Source: Bacteroidetes bacterium GWB2_32_14 (GTDB taxonomy: Bacteria; Bacteroidota; Bacteroidia; Bacteroidales; UBA12077). From it: 62,640 nt of DNA. The notes under the pieces were generated by a model. That model was not told the DNA's origin. It did not search any database and was given only the letters and a program-made list of their open reading frames with translations. The stretch lies in contig MENK01000002.1 of the NCBI GenBank assembly GCA_001768235.1, positions 1-62,640 of the forward strand. Reading direction: 5' to 3'. The translations under genes were made by a program, and so were the position numbers. How positions within the stretch are numbered: position 1 is the first letter of the stretch; each line of letters begins with the position of its first letter. Shown in pieces: positions 47,705 through 56,899 of this stretch.

Positions 47705-49111
47705 ATGAAAAGTATTAAATATCCATTTATTCTGATCCTGGTTTTTATTTCATTTTTCGCAAAAGCACAAACTGAAAAATGGACTTTAACAAAATGCCTG
47801 GATTATGCTTACGAGAATAATATACAGGTAAAACAAAACAAATTAAACAACGAGATTAACAGTTTAGAAATAAGCCGGTTAAAAGCAAACAGGATTCCGA
47901 CATTAAACGTGGGCGATAACCAGAGTTTTAACTGGAGCAAGAACTCAAACGACAATTTTTACAACACGAATACTTTTTCAATTAATTCGAGCATCGTTTT
48001 GTTTAATGGTTTCCAAAATACTAATTCTATAAAGCAATCGGAATTAAATTACAAAGCAGGCGAATATGCAATAGAAGAAACAAAAAACAGTATCAGCCTG
48101 TCAATTGCCAACTCATTTTTAGAAATTGTTTTTTATTCGGAACAAATAAAAATAGCTAAAAACCAGCTTGAATCAACAAAAGGGCAATTACAAAACATAA
48201 AAAACCGTGTTGATGCAGGAACATTAGCTATCAGCAATTACCTTCAGCTCGAGGCACAGTTGTATAGCGAGGAGTTAACATTAACAAATACAGAGAACCA
48301 GTTACGTATTTCAAAGCTTAATTTAATGCAGTTAATGGAAATTCCTGCAAGCGATAAATTCGAAATTGAAATACCCGAAAATGTTACCATAAAAGATTTC
48401 CCGAACCTGAATCAAACGATTGAATCCATGTATCAAACAGCATTAAGCATAAGGCCCGAGATACAGGGTGCGGTTCTCAATACTAAAAGCAGTGAACTGG
48501 ATATAAAAATTGCTAAAGCAAGCCAGCTGCCTAAACTCACGTTAAATGCAGGTATTGGAACACAATTCTCAAGCTTATCATCACAAATGAACTATGGCGC
48601 TTTGGAAACATCAACTATTGGTTATTTACAGAGCAATCCTGCCGAGTTGGTATTAAGCGAGCAACCTTCGGTTTATTATAGCGATTATCCATTTTTTGAT
48701 CAGTACAATGATAATCTTTACGAAAGTGTAAGTTTAAATCTGTCTATTCCTGTTTTTAACCAATACCAGGCTAAAACAGCAATAGAAAAATCAAAAATTA
48801 ATTTCAAATATGCCGAGCTGGATTTAGTAAACACGCAAAATTCTCTTCGCAAGAATATTGAACAATCGTTTACCGATTTGCTGGCAGCACAAAAAGAGTA
48901 TGAGGCAAACCAAAAGCTGCTTACTGCATATGAAAAATCGTATTCCGATGCTCTTAAAAAATTTAATGCAGGAATGATTAACTCGGTTGATTTTTTAATT
49001 GAAAAAACAAACCTGATAAATGCCGAAAACAGCTTATTGCAATCAAAATATAAATTAATATTTAAAAACATGATCCTTGATCATTACCAAGGAAAACAAA
49101 TAATACTATGA
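47705..49111 (+). CDS. TolC-family outer-membrane efflux protein
   Basis: 468-aa TolC-like protein: signal peptide MKSIKYPFILILVFISFFAKAQ, then the duplicated coiled-coil OEP arrangement: WTLTKCLDYAYENNIQVKQNKLNNEINSLEI (first repeat) and SIRPEIQGAVLNTKSSELDIKIAKASQLPKLTL (second repeat), with the C-terminal LNAENSLLQSKYKLIF. It forms the outer-membrane channel for the MacA/MacB genes that follow; its stop codon overlaps the macA start (ATGA at 49108). The 204-nt gap before it holds no gene and suggests a separate promoter (TAATATTG at 47675-47682, one mismatch). Confidence 0.92.
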   Translation: MKSIKYPFILILVFISFFAKAQTEKWTLTKCLDYAYENNIQVKQNKLNNEINSLEISRLKANRIPTLNVGDNQSFNWSKNSNDNFYNTNTFSINSSIVLFNGFQNTNSIKQSELNYKAGEYAIEETKNSISLSIANSFLEIVFYSEQIKIAKNQLESTKGQLQNIKNRVDAGTLAISNYLQLEAQLYSEELTLTNTENQLRISKLNLMQLMEIPASDKFEIEIPENVTIKDFPNLNQTIESMYQTALSIRPEIQGAVLNTKSSELDIKIAKASQLPKLTLNAGIGTQFSSLSSQMNYGALETSTIGYLQSNPAELVLSEQPSVYYSDYPFFDQYNDNLYESVSLNLSIPVFNQYQAKTAIEKSKINFKYAELDLVNTQNSLRKNIEQSFTDLLAAQKEYEANQKLLTAYEKSYSDALKKFNAGMINSVDFLIEKTNLINAENSLLQSKYKLIFKNMILDHYQGKQIIL

Positions 49112-50358
49112 ATATGAAAAAAGCAGTCCTAATTTTTAGTGTATTCACTTTAATTCTTATAGCCCTATTCGGATTTTTAAGAATGAATAACACGAGTGAG
49201 CAAATACAGTTCGAAACAGAAATCATTTCTACAGGCGATATAAATTCGTCGATAACAGCAACAGGGTCGCTGGAAGCAATCACTACCGTTGAAGTAGGAA
49301 CACAGGTTTCAGGTATTATCCAGAAGATTTTTGTTGATTTTAATTCGGTTGTAAAAAACGGGCAGACAATAGCCATATTAGACACCACCATGTTGTACTC
49401 TTCGCTTTTGAGTGTGAAAGCTGATGTACAGCAAAAATCAGCAAACCTGGAATATACAGGGAAGAATTTAGAACGGGTAAAAATGTTGTTCGAATCAACA
49501 TCAGTGGCTGAATCGGACTACGACCAGGCAATATACAATTACGAAACGGCAAAAGCCAATTATGATGCATCCATAGCCAGCCTGGAAAAAGCACAAATCA
49601 ACCTGAGTTATGCAACCATTATTTCACCAATAAACGGGGTTGTAATATCGCGCAGTGTTGACGAGGGGCAAACCGTTGCTGCAAGTTTCAATACCCCCAC
49701 CCTGTTTACCATTGCACAGGATTTAACCAAGATGCAGGTTGTTGCCAGCATCGACGAAGCTGATATAGGCCAGGTTAACGAAGGAAACAAGGTTTTATTT
49801 ACCGTTGATGCATACCCCGACGATGAGTTTGAAGGGAAAGTAATTCAGAAAAGACTTGAACCAACCATTTCGCAAAACGTGGTTACCTACAATGTTTTGA
49901 TTGATGCACCAAATCCAGATTTAAAGCTTATGCCCGGGATGACAGCCAGCCTGACAATACTTGTTGAAGAAGAAACAGGCGTTTTAAAAGTGCAATCAAA
50001 AGCCTTACGGTACAAACCATCAGACGAAGTATTAAAAGACATGATGAAAAACATGCCAAAACCGGGAGAAATCCCGCCTCAGGCTAATCAGCAAAAACCA
50101 GCAGGCTTTAACCCCGTGAATCTATCGGCAAGCTTACAGAAAGGGGAAGCCCTGGTTTGGGTAAAAAAGGATAATGTTATCATGCCACGAAAAATTAAAA
50201 CAGGCTTATCAAATGGAACATATATTACCATTTTGGAAGGATTAAACGAAGGTGATGAAATCGTGTTAAGCGAGAAAGTTGTAAAAAAAGCTGAGGTAAA
50301 AGAAAGTGAATCGGAAAGCCCGTTTATGCCTAAAAGGCCGGGAAGCAATAAAAAATAA
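49108..50358 (+). CDS. macA: MacA-type periplasmic adaptor
   Basis: 416-aa membrane-fusion protein: N-terminal membrane anchor MNMKKAVLIFSVFTLILIALFGF, barrel-sandwich hybrid (ITATGSLEAITTVEVGTQVSGIIQKIFVDFNSVVKNGQTIAILD), alpha-hairpin (SLEKAQINLSYATIISPINGVVISRSVDEGQTVAAS), beta-barrel, and a membrane-proximal domain. A Pro/Met-rich insert (MMKNMPKPGEIPPQANQQKPAGF) lies near residue 310-335. It joins the MacB pump to TolC. Overlaps tolC by 4 nt and ends 4 nt before the ATPase gene. Confidence 0.93.
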   Translation: MNMKKAVLIFSVFTLILIALFGFLRMNNTSEQIQFETEIISTGDINSSITATGSLEAITTVEVGTQVSGIIQKIFVDFNSVVKNGQTIAILDTTMLYSSLLSVKADVQQKSANLEYTGKNLERVKMLFESTSVAESDYDQAIYNYETAKANYDASIASLEKAQINLSYATIISPINGVVISRSVDEGQTVAASFNTPTLFTIAQDLTKMQVVASIDEADIGQVNEGNKVLFTVDAYPDDEFEGKVIQKRLEPTISQNVVTYNVLIDAPNPDLKLMPGMTASLTILVEEETGVLKVQSKALRYKPSDEVLKDMMKNMPKPGEIPPQANQQKPAGFNPVNLSASLQKGEALVWVKKDNVIMPRKIKTGLSNGTYITILEGLNEGDEIVLSEKVVKKAEVKESESESPFMPKRPGSNKK

Positions 50359-50362
50359 GAAT

Positions 50363-51121
50363 ATGACAAAGAATATCATTTCGTTACGATCCATCGATAA
50401 AGATTACTTTGTAGGTGATATTACGGTAAGAGCCTTGAAAAGTATAAATATGGAGATTAACGAGGGCGAGTTTACATCGGTTATGGGTGCCAGCGGATCG
50501 GGAAAATCTACTTTATTAAACATACTGGGATGTCTGGATAAATCCACTAAAGGAGAGTATTATCTCGACAACCTGTTAATTAACAGCTTAACAAAAAACC
50601 AGCTTGCTTATATACGCAATCAGAAAATAGGATTCGTTTTTCAGTCGTACAATTTATTACCTAAAACAACCGCGTTGGAGAATGTGGAGTTGCCGTTGTT
50701 ATATAATAAGTTGGTTGATTCCAGGGAACGAAGAGAACGGGCTTTAAAGGCACTTGATGCCGTTGGATTATCCGACAGGAAGTTTCATATGCCAAATCAG
50801 TTATCGGGTGGACAACAGCAAAGAGTTGCCATAGCCCGGTCTCTCGTTAACAACCCCGTATTGATTTTAGCCGACGAACCCACGGGGAACCTCGATACCC
50901 GGACAAGTTACGAGATAATGGCCTTGTTTCAGGATTTAAATACACAGGGAAAAACAATTGTTATTGTTACACACGAGAACGACATTGCTCAGTTTACGAG
51001 CAGAAATGTGGTTTACCGTGATGGGAAAATTATTCAGGATGAAATGGTAAAAAACAAGAAAGATGCTTTGGCTGAATTAAATAATCTGCCCGTGGATAAT
51101 AATGGTGTGAATAAAAAATAA
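50363..51121 (+). CDS. MacB-type ABC transporter ATP-binding protein
   Basis: 252-aa ATPase (ATG 50363 gives [20 protein letters not shown]; the longer frame overlaps macA and is rejected). Walker [10 protein letters not shown] (about 42-50), Q-loop [10 protein letters not shown], signature [10 protein letters not shown], Walker [18 protein letters not shown]-loop VTHENDIA. In E. coli MacB the ATPase and permease are fused; here they are separate genes, as usual in Bacteroidota. The permease follows 5 nt later. Powers export through MacA and TolC, probably of peptides, toxins or macrolide-like compounds. Confidence 0.94.
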   Translation: MTKNIISLRSIDKDYFVGDITVRALKSINMEINEGEFTSVMGASGSGKSTLLNILGCLDKSTKGEYYLDNLLINSLTKNQLAYIRNQKIGFVFQSYNLLPKTTALENVELPLLYNKLVDSRERRERALKALDAVGLSDRKFHMPNQLSGGQQQRVAIARSLVNNPVLILADEPTGNLDTRTSYEIMALFQDLNTQGKTIVIVTHENDIAQFTSRNVVYRDGKIIQDEMVKNKKDALAELNNLPVDNNGVNKK

Positions 51122-51126
51122 ATCTG

Positions 51127-52347
51127 ATGAATATAAAAAATCTATTAAAATTAGCTATACAATCGCTCCAGCGAAATAAATTCAGGTCGTTGCTTACCAT
51201 GCTGGGTATAATTATTGGTGTTGCGTCGGTAATTGCCATGTTGGCCATAGGACAAGGTTCAAAAGTAAGTATTGAAAAAAATATATCCGGCATGGGTTCC
51301 AACCTGATTATGGTATTCCCCAGTGGGGATATGCGGGGTGGAATAAACATGGGGATGAGTGATTCGAAAAAAATAAGCCTTGCCGATTGCAATGCCATAG
51401 CAAGCCAATGCGAATCGGTTAAATGTGTAACTCCTGTTGTTCAGACAAGCGGGCAGGCCATTTCTGCAACAGCGAACTGGCCAACAAGTTTACGGGGAAC
51501 GAACGAGAACTTTTTCGAAATCAGAAACCAGAAAGTAGTATCGGGAAGGTCATTTACGCCTGAAGAAATAAAGCGGGCCGCGAAAGTATGTGTAATTGGT
51601 GAAACCGTGAAAAATGAATTATTCGGGGAAAACGCCGATCCAATAGGTGAAAAGATAAGATTTAATAAAATTCCTTTCGAGATTATAGGAGTATTGGAAA
51701 CCAAAGGGCAAAGTACCATGGGTTCCGACCAGGATGATATTATTATTGCACCTTACACTACTGTTCAAAAGCGAATAATGGCAATCACTTCCATACAACA
51801 GATATTTATCTCGGCAGTGAGCGAAGAATCATCACCCCGGGCAGTAACAGAAATTGAGGAAACATTACGAAAAACCCATAAGCTTACCGGTTCGGAGGAA
51901 AATGATTTTGATATTCGTACACAGGAAGAGATAATGAGTATGCTTTCGTCAACAAGCCAGGTTATGACAGCTCTTCTGGCTGCAATAGCCAGCATATCTT
52001 TACTGGTAGGAGGAATTGGTATTATGAATATCATGTATGTTTCAGTAACTGAGCGTACACGTGAAATTGGATTACGTTCGGCTGTTGGCGGGCGCGAGAT
52101 TGATATCATGTGGCAGTTTTTAATCGAGTCAATAATCATGAGTTTAATGGGTGGTGTTATCGGTATATTGCTTGGTACTACAATTGCCTATTCGGTTGCA
52201 TATTTCTTAAACTGGCCAATAGGAATAACTGTAAAATCAATTTTCCTGGCATTCTTTTTCTCATCGTTCATCGGGGTATTTTTTGGATGGTACCCTGCAC
52301 GAAAGGCAGCACAGCTCGATCCTATAAATGCATTGAGGCACGAGTAA
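51127..52347 (+). CDS. MacB-type ABC transporter permease
   Basis: 406-aa permease of the FtsX/MacB type: N-terminal helix in NKFRSLLTMLGIIIGVASVIAMLAIG, a large periplasmic MacB_PCD domain (about 45-270), and three C-terminal helices (ALLAAIASISLLVGGIGIMNIMYVSVTERTREIGLRSAVG; FLIESIIMSLMGGVIGILLG; FLAFFFSSFIGVFFGWYPARKAAQLDPINALRHE). The last motif is the family's C-terminal signature. Completes the tolC-macA-macB set. Substrate unknown. Confidence 0.94.
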   Translation: MNIKNLLKLAIQSLQRNKFRSLLTMLGIIIGVASVIAMLAIGQGSKVSIEKNISGMGSNLIMVFPSGDMRGGINMGMSDSKKISLADCNAIASQCESVKCVTPVVQTSGQAISATANWPTSLRGTNENFFEIRNQKVVSGRSFTPEEIKRAAKVCVIGETVKNELFGENADPIGEKIRFNKIPFEIIGVLETKGQSTMGSDQDDIIIAPYTTVQKRIMAITSIQQIFISAVSEESSPRAVTEIEETLRKTHKLTGSEENDFDIRTQEEIMSMLSSTSQVMTALLAAIASISLLVGGIGIMNIMYVSVTERTREIGLRSAVGGREIDIMWQFLIESIIMSLMGGVIGILLGTTIAYSVAYFLNWPIGITVKSIFLAFFFSSFIGVFFGWYPARKAAQLDPINALRHE

Positions 52348-52390
52348 AACAAAAAGATAATTTTTTAACTTCTATGTATTGATTTTAAAA

Positions 52391-52470
52391 GGGATTCTCC
52401 CGCGAAACAAAAAGCGCGCGGGGAACCCCGTGTTAATGAAACCAAGGGTTGACAGACCGGGATTAAACCG
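52391..52470. repeat. GC-rich string of small palindromes between convergent genes
   Basis: In otherwise AT-rich DNA: GGGA-TTC-TCCC (52391-52401), the perfect 12-bp palindrome CGGGGAACCCCG (52419-52430), AACC-AAG-GGTT and a direct repeat of ACCGGGATTA. It lies between the macB permease stop and the symporter stop, so may end both transcripts, but no T runs follow. Confidence 0.5.
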
Positions 52471-52476
52471 GGATTA

Positions 52477-53940
52477 TTAAATATTTTCTTTAAAACCCAC
52501 TTTTTCTCTTAACAGGAACAAACCAGTAAACGTAAATAACCCGTTTACAATCAGTAGCTCAAAGCCGAATTTGTAGCCAGACAACCATTCTGCTGAATAT
52601 TTATTAAGTATCAGGCATAATACCGGTGATATAATGGCAACAAGGGGAACAAATCTGTCTTTAACCTTGTATTTAGTAAATAATCCAAAAGAATACAATC
52701 CAAGTAAAGGCCCATAAGTATAACCTGCTACTTTAAACGTGGCACTAATCACACTTTCGTTGTTTATTGCATTAAATAAGATGATTACAAGTATCATTGC
52801 CAGGGAAACACCCAGATGAACTATTTTTCTTGTTCTTCGTAAACGTTTTTCTTCAGAATTGCCGGCATTTAAAATATCAACAGTAAACGAAGTTGTAAGA
52901 GCAGTTAATGCAGAATCGGCGCTACTATATGCAGCAGCAACTAACCCGATAATAAAAACAATACCAACAACAGGGCTTATGTAACCCTGGGTTGCAATCA
53001 ACGGGTATAAATCATCTGTACGAACAGGAATTGCAATGCCATTTTTTTGAGCAAAAACAAACAGCAACACGCCCAATGACATAAACATCAGGTTAACAGG
53101 AACAAGGATAATGCTGAACCAAAACATGTTTTTCTGGGCATCTTTAATATTTTTGCAACTCAGGTTTTTTTGCATCATATCCTGATCAAGCCCGGTCATA
53201 ACTATTGCAATAAATGCACCCGCGAAAAATTGCTTAAAAAAGAAATTTGCACCTCTAAAATCATTAAAGAAAAAGATTCTGGAATGCTCGTTATCAACTA
53301 CCGTGTTAACAAGTCCCGAAAAATTCAGGTTTAGCTCTTTGCCAATAATTACAATGGTTGCACCAACAGCAGTTAGCATAAACAATGCCTGCAATGTATC
53401 TGTCCAGATTATTGTTTTAATACCGCCTTTAAATGTATAAAGCCAAATAAGTAAAATAGTAACAAATACCGATATCTCGAAAGGAATGTGTAAAGGGTTA
53501 AACACCGTAATCTGAAGCACGTTTGCAACAATAAAAAGTCGTAATGCAGAACCAATCAGCCGTGATAAAAGAAAAAATGATGCCCCTGTTTTATACGAAT
53601 AAACCCCGAAGCGCTTATCAAGATAAGTATAAATTGAAGTCAGGTTTAGCCTGTAATACATAGGCATAAGCACAGTGGCAATAACAAAATATCCTGCCAA
53701 ATAGCCCAAAACCATTTGCATGTAAGAGAAATTGCTGTCAACAACCCATCCGGGAACAGAAATAAAAGTAACACCCGAAAGTGAAGCGCCAATCATTCCC
53801 AGGGAAACAATATACCAGGGCGATTTTCTGTTTCCAATAAAAAACGACTGGTTATTGGCGTTTCTGCTTGTAAAATAAGCTACTATAAGAAGTATTCCGA
53901 AATAAATTATCAGGATTGTCAGGATAAGATATGGATTCAT
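52477..53940 (-). CDS. Sodium:solute symporter (SSS family)
   Basis: 487-aa integral membrane transporter with about 13 helices, LeuT-like fold. Family marks: FFIGNRKSPWYIVSLGMIGASLSGVTFISVPGWV at the N-terminus (helix 1-2), GLDQDMMQKNLSCKN and SSADSALTALTTSFTVDIL, the typical SSS signature of helix 8-9. Carries a solute (sugar, amino acid, sialic acid or vitamin) with Na+; the solute cannot be told. Divergently transcribed from recR, with the promoters in the 117-nt gap. Confidence 0.92.
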   Translation of the reverse strand: MNPYLILTILIIYFGILLIVAYFTSRNANNQSFFIGNRKSPWYIVSLGMIGASLSGVTFISVPGWVVDSNFSYMQMVLGYLAGYFVIATVLMPMYYRLNLTSIYTYLDKRFGVYSYKTGASFFLLSRLIGSALRLFIVANVLQITVFNPLHIPFEISVFVTILLIWLYTFKGGIKTIIWTDTLQALFMLTAVGATIVIIGKELNLNFSGLVNTVVDNEHSRIFFFNDFRGANFFFKQFFAGAFIAIVMTGLDQDMMQKNLSCKNIKDAQKNMFWFSIILVPVNLMFMSLGVLLFVFAQKNGIAIPVRTDDLYPLIATQGYISPVVGIVFIIGLVAAAYSSADSALTALTTSFTVDILNAGNSEEKRLRRTRKIVHLGVSLAMILVIILFNAINNESVISATFKVAGYTYGPLLGLYSFGLFTKYKVKDRFVPLVAIISPVLCLILNKYSAEWLSGYKFGFELLIVNGLFTFTGLFLLREKVGFKENI

Positions 53941-54002
53941 AAAATTGTTTGATAAAATTTAAGCTTATGCAAGAATACTAAAAACAATTCTAAATAAAAA
54001 AA

Positions 54003-54033
54003 TTGGGAATACTGTGAATTGATATTATTTTTG
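54003..54033 (+). promoter_or_regulatory. Promoter of recR
   Basis: TTG at 54003-54005, a 20-nt spacer, and TATTTTTG at 54026-54033 fit the Bacteroidota -33/-7 pattern. Predicted initiation near 54037, about 20 nt before ATG 54058; this supports the short start over the TTG at 54019. Confidence 0.65.
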
Positions 54034-54057
54034 GGCAATAAACCAGATACAATCCAA

Positions 54058-54675
54058 ATGATTCAAAACTTTACATCCAGGTTACTCGAAAGCGCGGTAG
54101 ATGAATTTGCCAAATTGCCCGGCATAGGTAAGAAAACAGCACTCAGGCTTGTTTTACACTTATTAAACCAGGATGTCGGTGATGTTACTCATTTTGGTGA
54201 AACGCTGATTAAACTTCGTAAAGAAATAAAACATTGCACGAGTTGCAATACCATTTCCGATACCGACATTTGTACGATATGCAACAATACCAGCCGCGAT
54301 CATTCCCTGGTTTGTGTTGTTGAAAATGCCCGCGACATGATGTCTATCGAAAACACGCACCAGTACAACGGCATATATCATGTTTTGGGTGGAATTATTT
54401 CGCCCATGGACGGAATAGGCCCAAATGACCTGAAAATTGATACTTTATTTAATAAAATTCAGGAAGGAATAGTAAAAGAGATTATCCTGGCTCTAAGCAC
54501 AACCATGGAGGGCGATACCACGAACTTTTACCTGTATAAGAAATTTAAAAATTACCCGGTAAAAATAACAACCCTGGCCAGGGGAGTTGCTATTGGTGAT
54601 GAGCTTGAATATGCCGATGAAATTACTCTTGGGCGGTCAATTGTTAACAGAACTTTATTTGAATCTTCAATTTAA
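54058..54675 (+). CDS. recR: Recombination protein RecR
   Basis: 205-aa RecR from ATG 54058 ([36 protein letters not shown]), part of the RecFOR path that loads RecA at gaps. Helix-hairpin-helix PGIGKKTA, the four-cysteine zinc finger (C-x2-C then C-x2-C in [16 protein letters not shown], about 57-72), Toprim domain ([26 protein letters not shown]), and a C-terminal Walker-like [16 protein letters not shown]. Normal length (about 200 aa). The longer TTG start lies upstream of the -7 box and would not be transcribed. Confidence 0.96.
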   Translation: MIQNFTSRLLESAVDEFAKLPGIGKKTALRLVLHLLNQDVGDVTHFGETLIKLRKEIKHCTSCNTISDTDICTICNNTSRDHSLVCVVENARDMMSIENTHQYNGIYHVLGGIISPMDGIGPNDLKIDTLFNKIQEGIVKEIILALSTTMEGDTTNFYLYKKFKNYPVKITTLARGVAIGDELEYADEITLGRSIVNRTLFESSI

Positions 54676-54680
54676 CTTGT

Positions 54681-54688
54681 TAGATTTG
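54681..54688 (+). promoter_or_regulatory. -7 box for the TPR gene after recR
   Basis: TAGATTTG, exact TAnnTTTG match, 57 nt before the ATG at 54745. Confidence 0.4.
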
Positions 54689-54744
54689 AAAAATATTTGT
54701 TATTTTCACAGAAATAATATTGCTACTGATAATCAAAAATTAAA

Positions 54745-55494
54745 ATGAAGCAGATTTTACTCATTATTTTCATCGTTTTTTCAATAAATACAAGCATTTT
54801 TTCGCAAGGTTCAATTGATGTTGAATCTATTGTTGATATGGGAAACGATTTAATTAAACTCAATGATTACAATGCTGCTTTAGAAAAATTCAACGATGCC
54901 CTGAATTCGCTCCCGGGTTATTCTCCTGCTATTGACGGGAAAGCAAATGTTTATTTATTGCTCGAAGATGTTAAAGAAGCCGGAAAAATTGTTGAAGATG
55001 GGATAAAAAAGAATCCTGATTTTGCTCCTTTTTATCTTACCCGGGGGAAAGTATATATTATCAAAGGACGATTCGAAGATGCCATTGATGATTTAAACAG
55101 GGCGCTCGATCTAAATTCACAAAAAAACGATAAGGAATTTGAGAACATGGTTTATGTTAATCGCGGAGCAGCTTACCAGAAGCTGTTTGAAAACGAAAAA
55201 GCACTTCAGGATTATTCAAAAGCCATCGAGATGAACCCGGACAACCCCAATGTATATATGTACAGGGGGGTTTTATATTACCAAAACAACGAGTTTAACG
55301 AAGCTATCCTGGATTTTAACAAAACATTGGAGATTGATGAGCAGAATCATTTTGCCTATTATAATCGGGGAATGGCCTATTTAAAACTCGACGACAACGA
55401 TAAATCATGCCGTGATTTCCATAAAGCATGCGAACTTGGAAATACAAATGCCTGTAAAATGGTTGTGAGCCGTTGCCTGAATCTTAAAAAGTAA
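54745..55494 (+). CDS. Exported tetratricopeptide repeat protein
   Basis: 249-aa protein with signal peptide MKQILLIIFIVFSINTSIFSQ and about six TPRs: GNDLIKLNDYNAALEKFNDALNSLPGYSPAIDG, AVY-like repeats, AFFEDAIDDLNRALDLN type segments, VYMYRGVLYYQNNEFNEAILDFNKTLEI, AYYNRGMAYLKLDDNDKSCRDFHKACELG; the last resembles Sel1/TPR with paired Cys (NACKMVVSRC). Probably a periplasmic adaptor. Follows recR by 69 nt; unrelated function likely. Confidence 0.88.
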   Translation: MKQILLIIFIVFSINTSIFSQGSIDVESIVDMGNDLIKLNDYNAALEKFNDALNSLPGYSPAIDGKANVYLLLEDVKEAGKIVEDGIKKNPDFAPFYLTRGKVYIIKGRFEDAIDDLNRALDLNSQKNDKEFENMVYVNRGAAYQKLFENEKALQDYSKAIEMNPDNPNVYMYRGVLYYQNNEFNEAILDFNKTLEIDEQNHFAYYNRGMAYLKLDDNDKSCRDFHKACELGNTNACKMVVSRCLNLKK

Positions 55495-55541
55495 TTCCAA
55501 ATTACGATTTAGGATTTAAAAATTTCTATACACTATCTTAT

Positions 55542-55925
55542 TTAGCTATTCGGATTTTTAAGAATATCTCTAATTTTACGAATTACTTCCTCGTTATTTA
55601 TGGGCTTGGTAAGGTAATCACGAGCTCCTTTATCCATTGCATTTTTTATGCTCCACGAATCGGTTCTTGCTGAAACAACAATTACAGGGGTTTCTTTATT
55701 TAAACCTGTCTTTTCCTTTCTGTCCATAAACTCGAATCCATCCATATCGGGCATCATTAAATCAAGAATGATTAAATGATATTTAACAGAGTGAATTAAT
55801 TCTATCGCCTTATTTGGATGGTCGGCAATAACTACTTCGTATCCTTTATCATGTAAAATACTTTCTATTAAAAAAAGATGTACAGAATTATCATCAACAA
55901 CAAGTATTTTTTTATTTGAATTCAT
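55542..55925 (-). CDS. Single-domain response regulator (CheY-like)
   Basis: 127-aa receiver domain alone. Start placed at ATG 55925 (MNSNKKILVVDDNSVHLFL), the usual receiver N-terminus; the longer frame adds a hydrophobic 13-residue prefix upstream. Acidic pair VVDDN, phospho-acceptor Asp in LIILDLMMPDMDG (about 54), Ser/Thr position VVSAR, and Lys in YLTKPINNEE. No output domain. A candidate partner is any hybrid kinase; none is adjacent. A CAAAACTA (minus strand TAGTTTTG) just upstream could be a promoter box, which would make the transcript nearly leaderless. Confidence 0.9.
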   Translation of the reverse strand: MNSNKKILVVDDNSVHLFLIESILHDKGYEVVIADHPNKAIELIHSVKYHLIILDLMMPDMDGFEFMDRKEKTGLNKETPVIVVSARTDSWSIKNAMDKGARDYLTKPINNEEVIRKIRDILKNPNS

Positions 55926-56087
55926 AAACAAAACTATCAGATTAAGAATACAGGAATTATTCAATATATTTAGGCGACCAAGATATTAACATTTTGATTA
56001 AAAAACAATTATCAATAAACAATTAAGAAACTATATTTTGGCATTTTAGAGTCTCCTGCAAGCAGTTCCCCGGGGCTTTTAGATTTC

Positions 56088-56852
56088 TTACCGTGTAAAA
56101 ACCCACTGGTTTTCGGTTGATAAACCACGATTGAATAAATACCCATCGGTATCGAAAGCTTTTAAATCTTCGGGATTCTCGATACGGTTTTGAATAATAA
56201 ACCGGCTCATATAGCCACGTGCTGTTTTGGCATAAATAGTTACCTGCTTAAACTCATTGCCTTTAAACTCTTTAAATACAGGAGTAATAATTTTGCCTTT
56301 TATCTGTTTGGGGTTAATCGCTTTATAGTATTCGTTCGAAGCAAGATGAATAAGTACCTTTTGTTTATGTTTCGATAGTTCAGCATTTATACTTTCTGTT
56401 AGTGTTGTTCCCCAGAAATGATACAGGTTTTTTCCACGCGGGTTAGCAAGTTCGGTTCCCATCTCGAGCCTGTAAGGTTGAATTAAATCGAGCGGGCGAA
56501 GTACTCCGTACAAACCCGATAAAATGCGAAGATGATCCTGGGCAAAAAACAAATCATTTTCGGAAAGGGTATTGGCATTTAAACCAATATATACCTGGCC
56601 TTTAAATACTGCAAGTGCCTGTTTTGAATTATCGGGAGTAAAGGGTAAGCGCCACGACAAGTTCCGTTCGAAATTTAATACTGCCAGTTCGCTGTTAATG
56701 CCCATTAATTTCCCCAAATCTTTTGGATTCAGTTTTACAAGCTCCTGTACCAACATTTTAGAATCGCTGAGCAAATCGGGTTGTGTAAACCGGGAAGTTT
56801 GAACCTGGTTTTTATAATCGAGGGTTTTTGCAGGCGACAGAATATGAAGCAT
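56088..56852 (-). CDS. yaaA: Peroxide stress protein YaaA
   Basis: 254-aa YaaA (UPF0246/DUF328) family protein; in E. coli it lowers intracellular iron and DNA damage under H2O2 stress. Family landmarks: MLHILSPAKTLDY, RLPFTPDNSKQALAVFKGQVYIGLNA, ILSGLYGVLRPLDLIQPYRLEMGT, LIHLASNEYYKAI, and KTARGYMSRFIIQ. Length is normal. Downstream towards the response regulator is a 160-nt gap with no clear hairpin terminator. Confidence 0.95.
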   Translation of the reverse strand: MLHILSPAKTLDYKNQVQTSRFTQPDLLSDSKMLVQELVKLNPKDLGKLMGINSELAVLNFERNLSWRLPFTPDNSKQALAVFKGQVYIGLNANTLSENDLFFAQDHLRILSGLYGVLRPLDLIQPYRLEMGTELANPRGKNLYHFWGTTLTESINAELSKHKQKVLIHLASNEYYKAINPKQIKGKIITPVFKEFKGNEFKQVTIYAKTARGYMSRFIIQNRIENPEDLKAFDTDGYLFNRGLSTENQWVFTR

Positions 56853-56899
56853 ATTTCAACTTTATACTTTTATCATTTATCCTGTTTTCAGGGCAGTCT

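Noticed and set aside
48718-49071. 117-codon minus-strand frame inside the TolC gene
   Set aside because: Antisense shadow; composition mirrors the coiled-coil coding strand.
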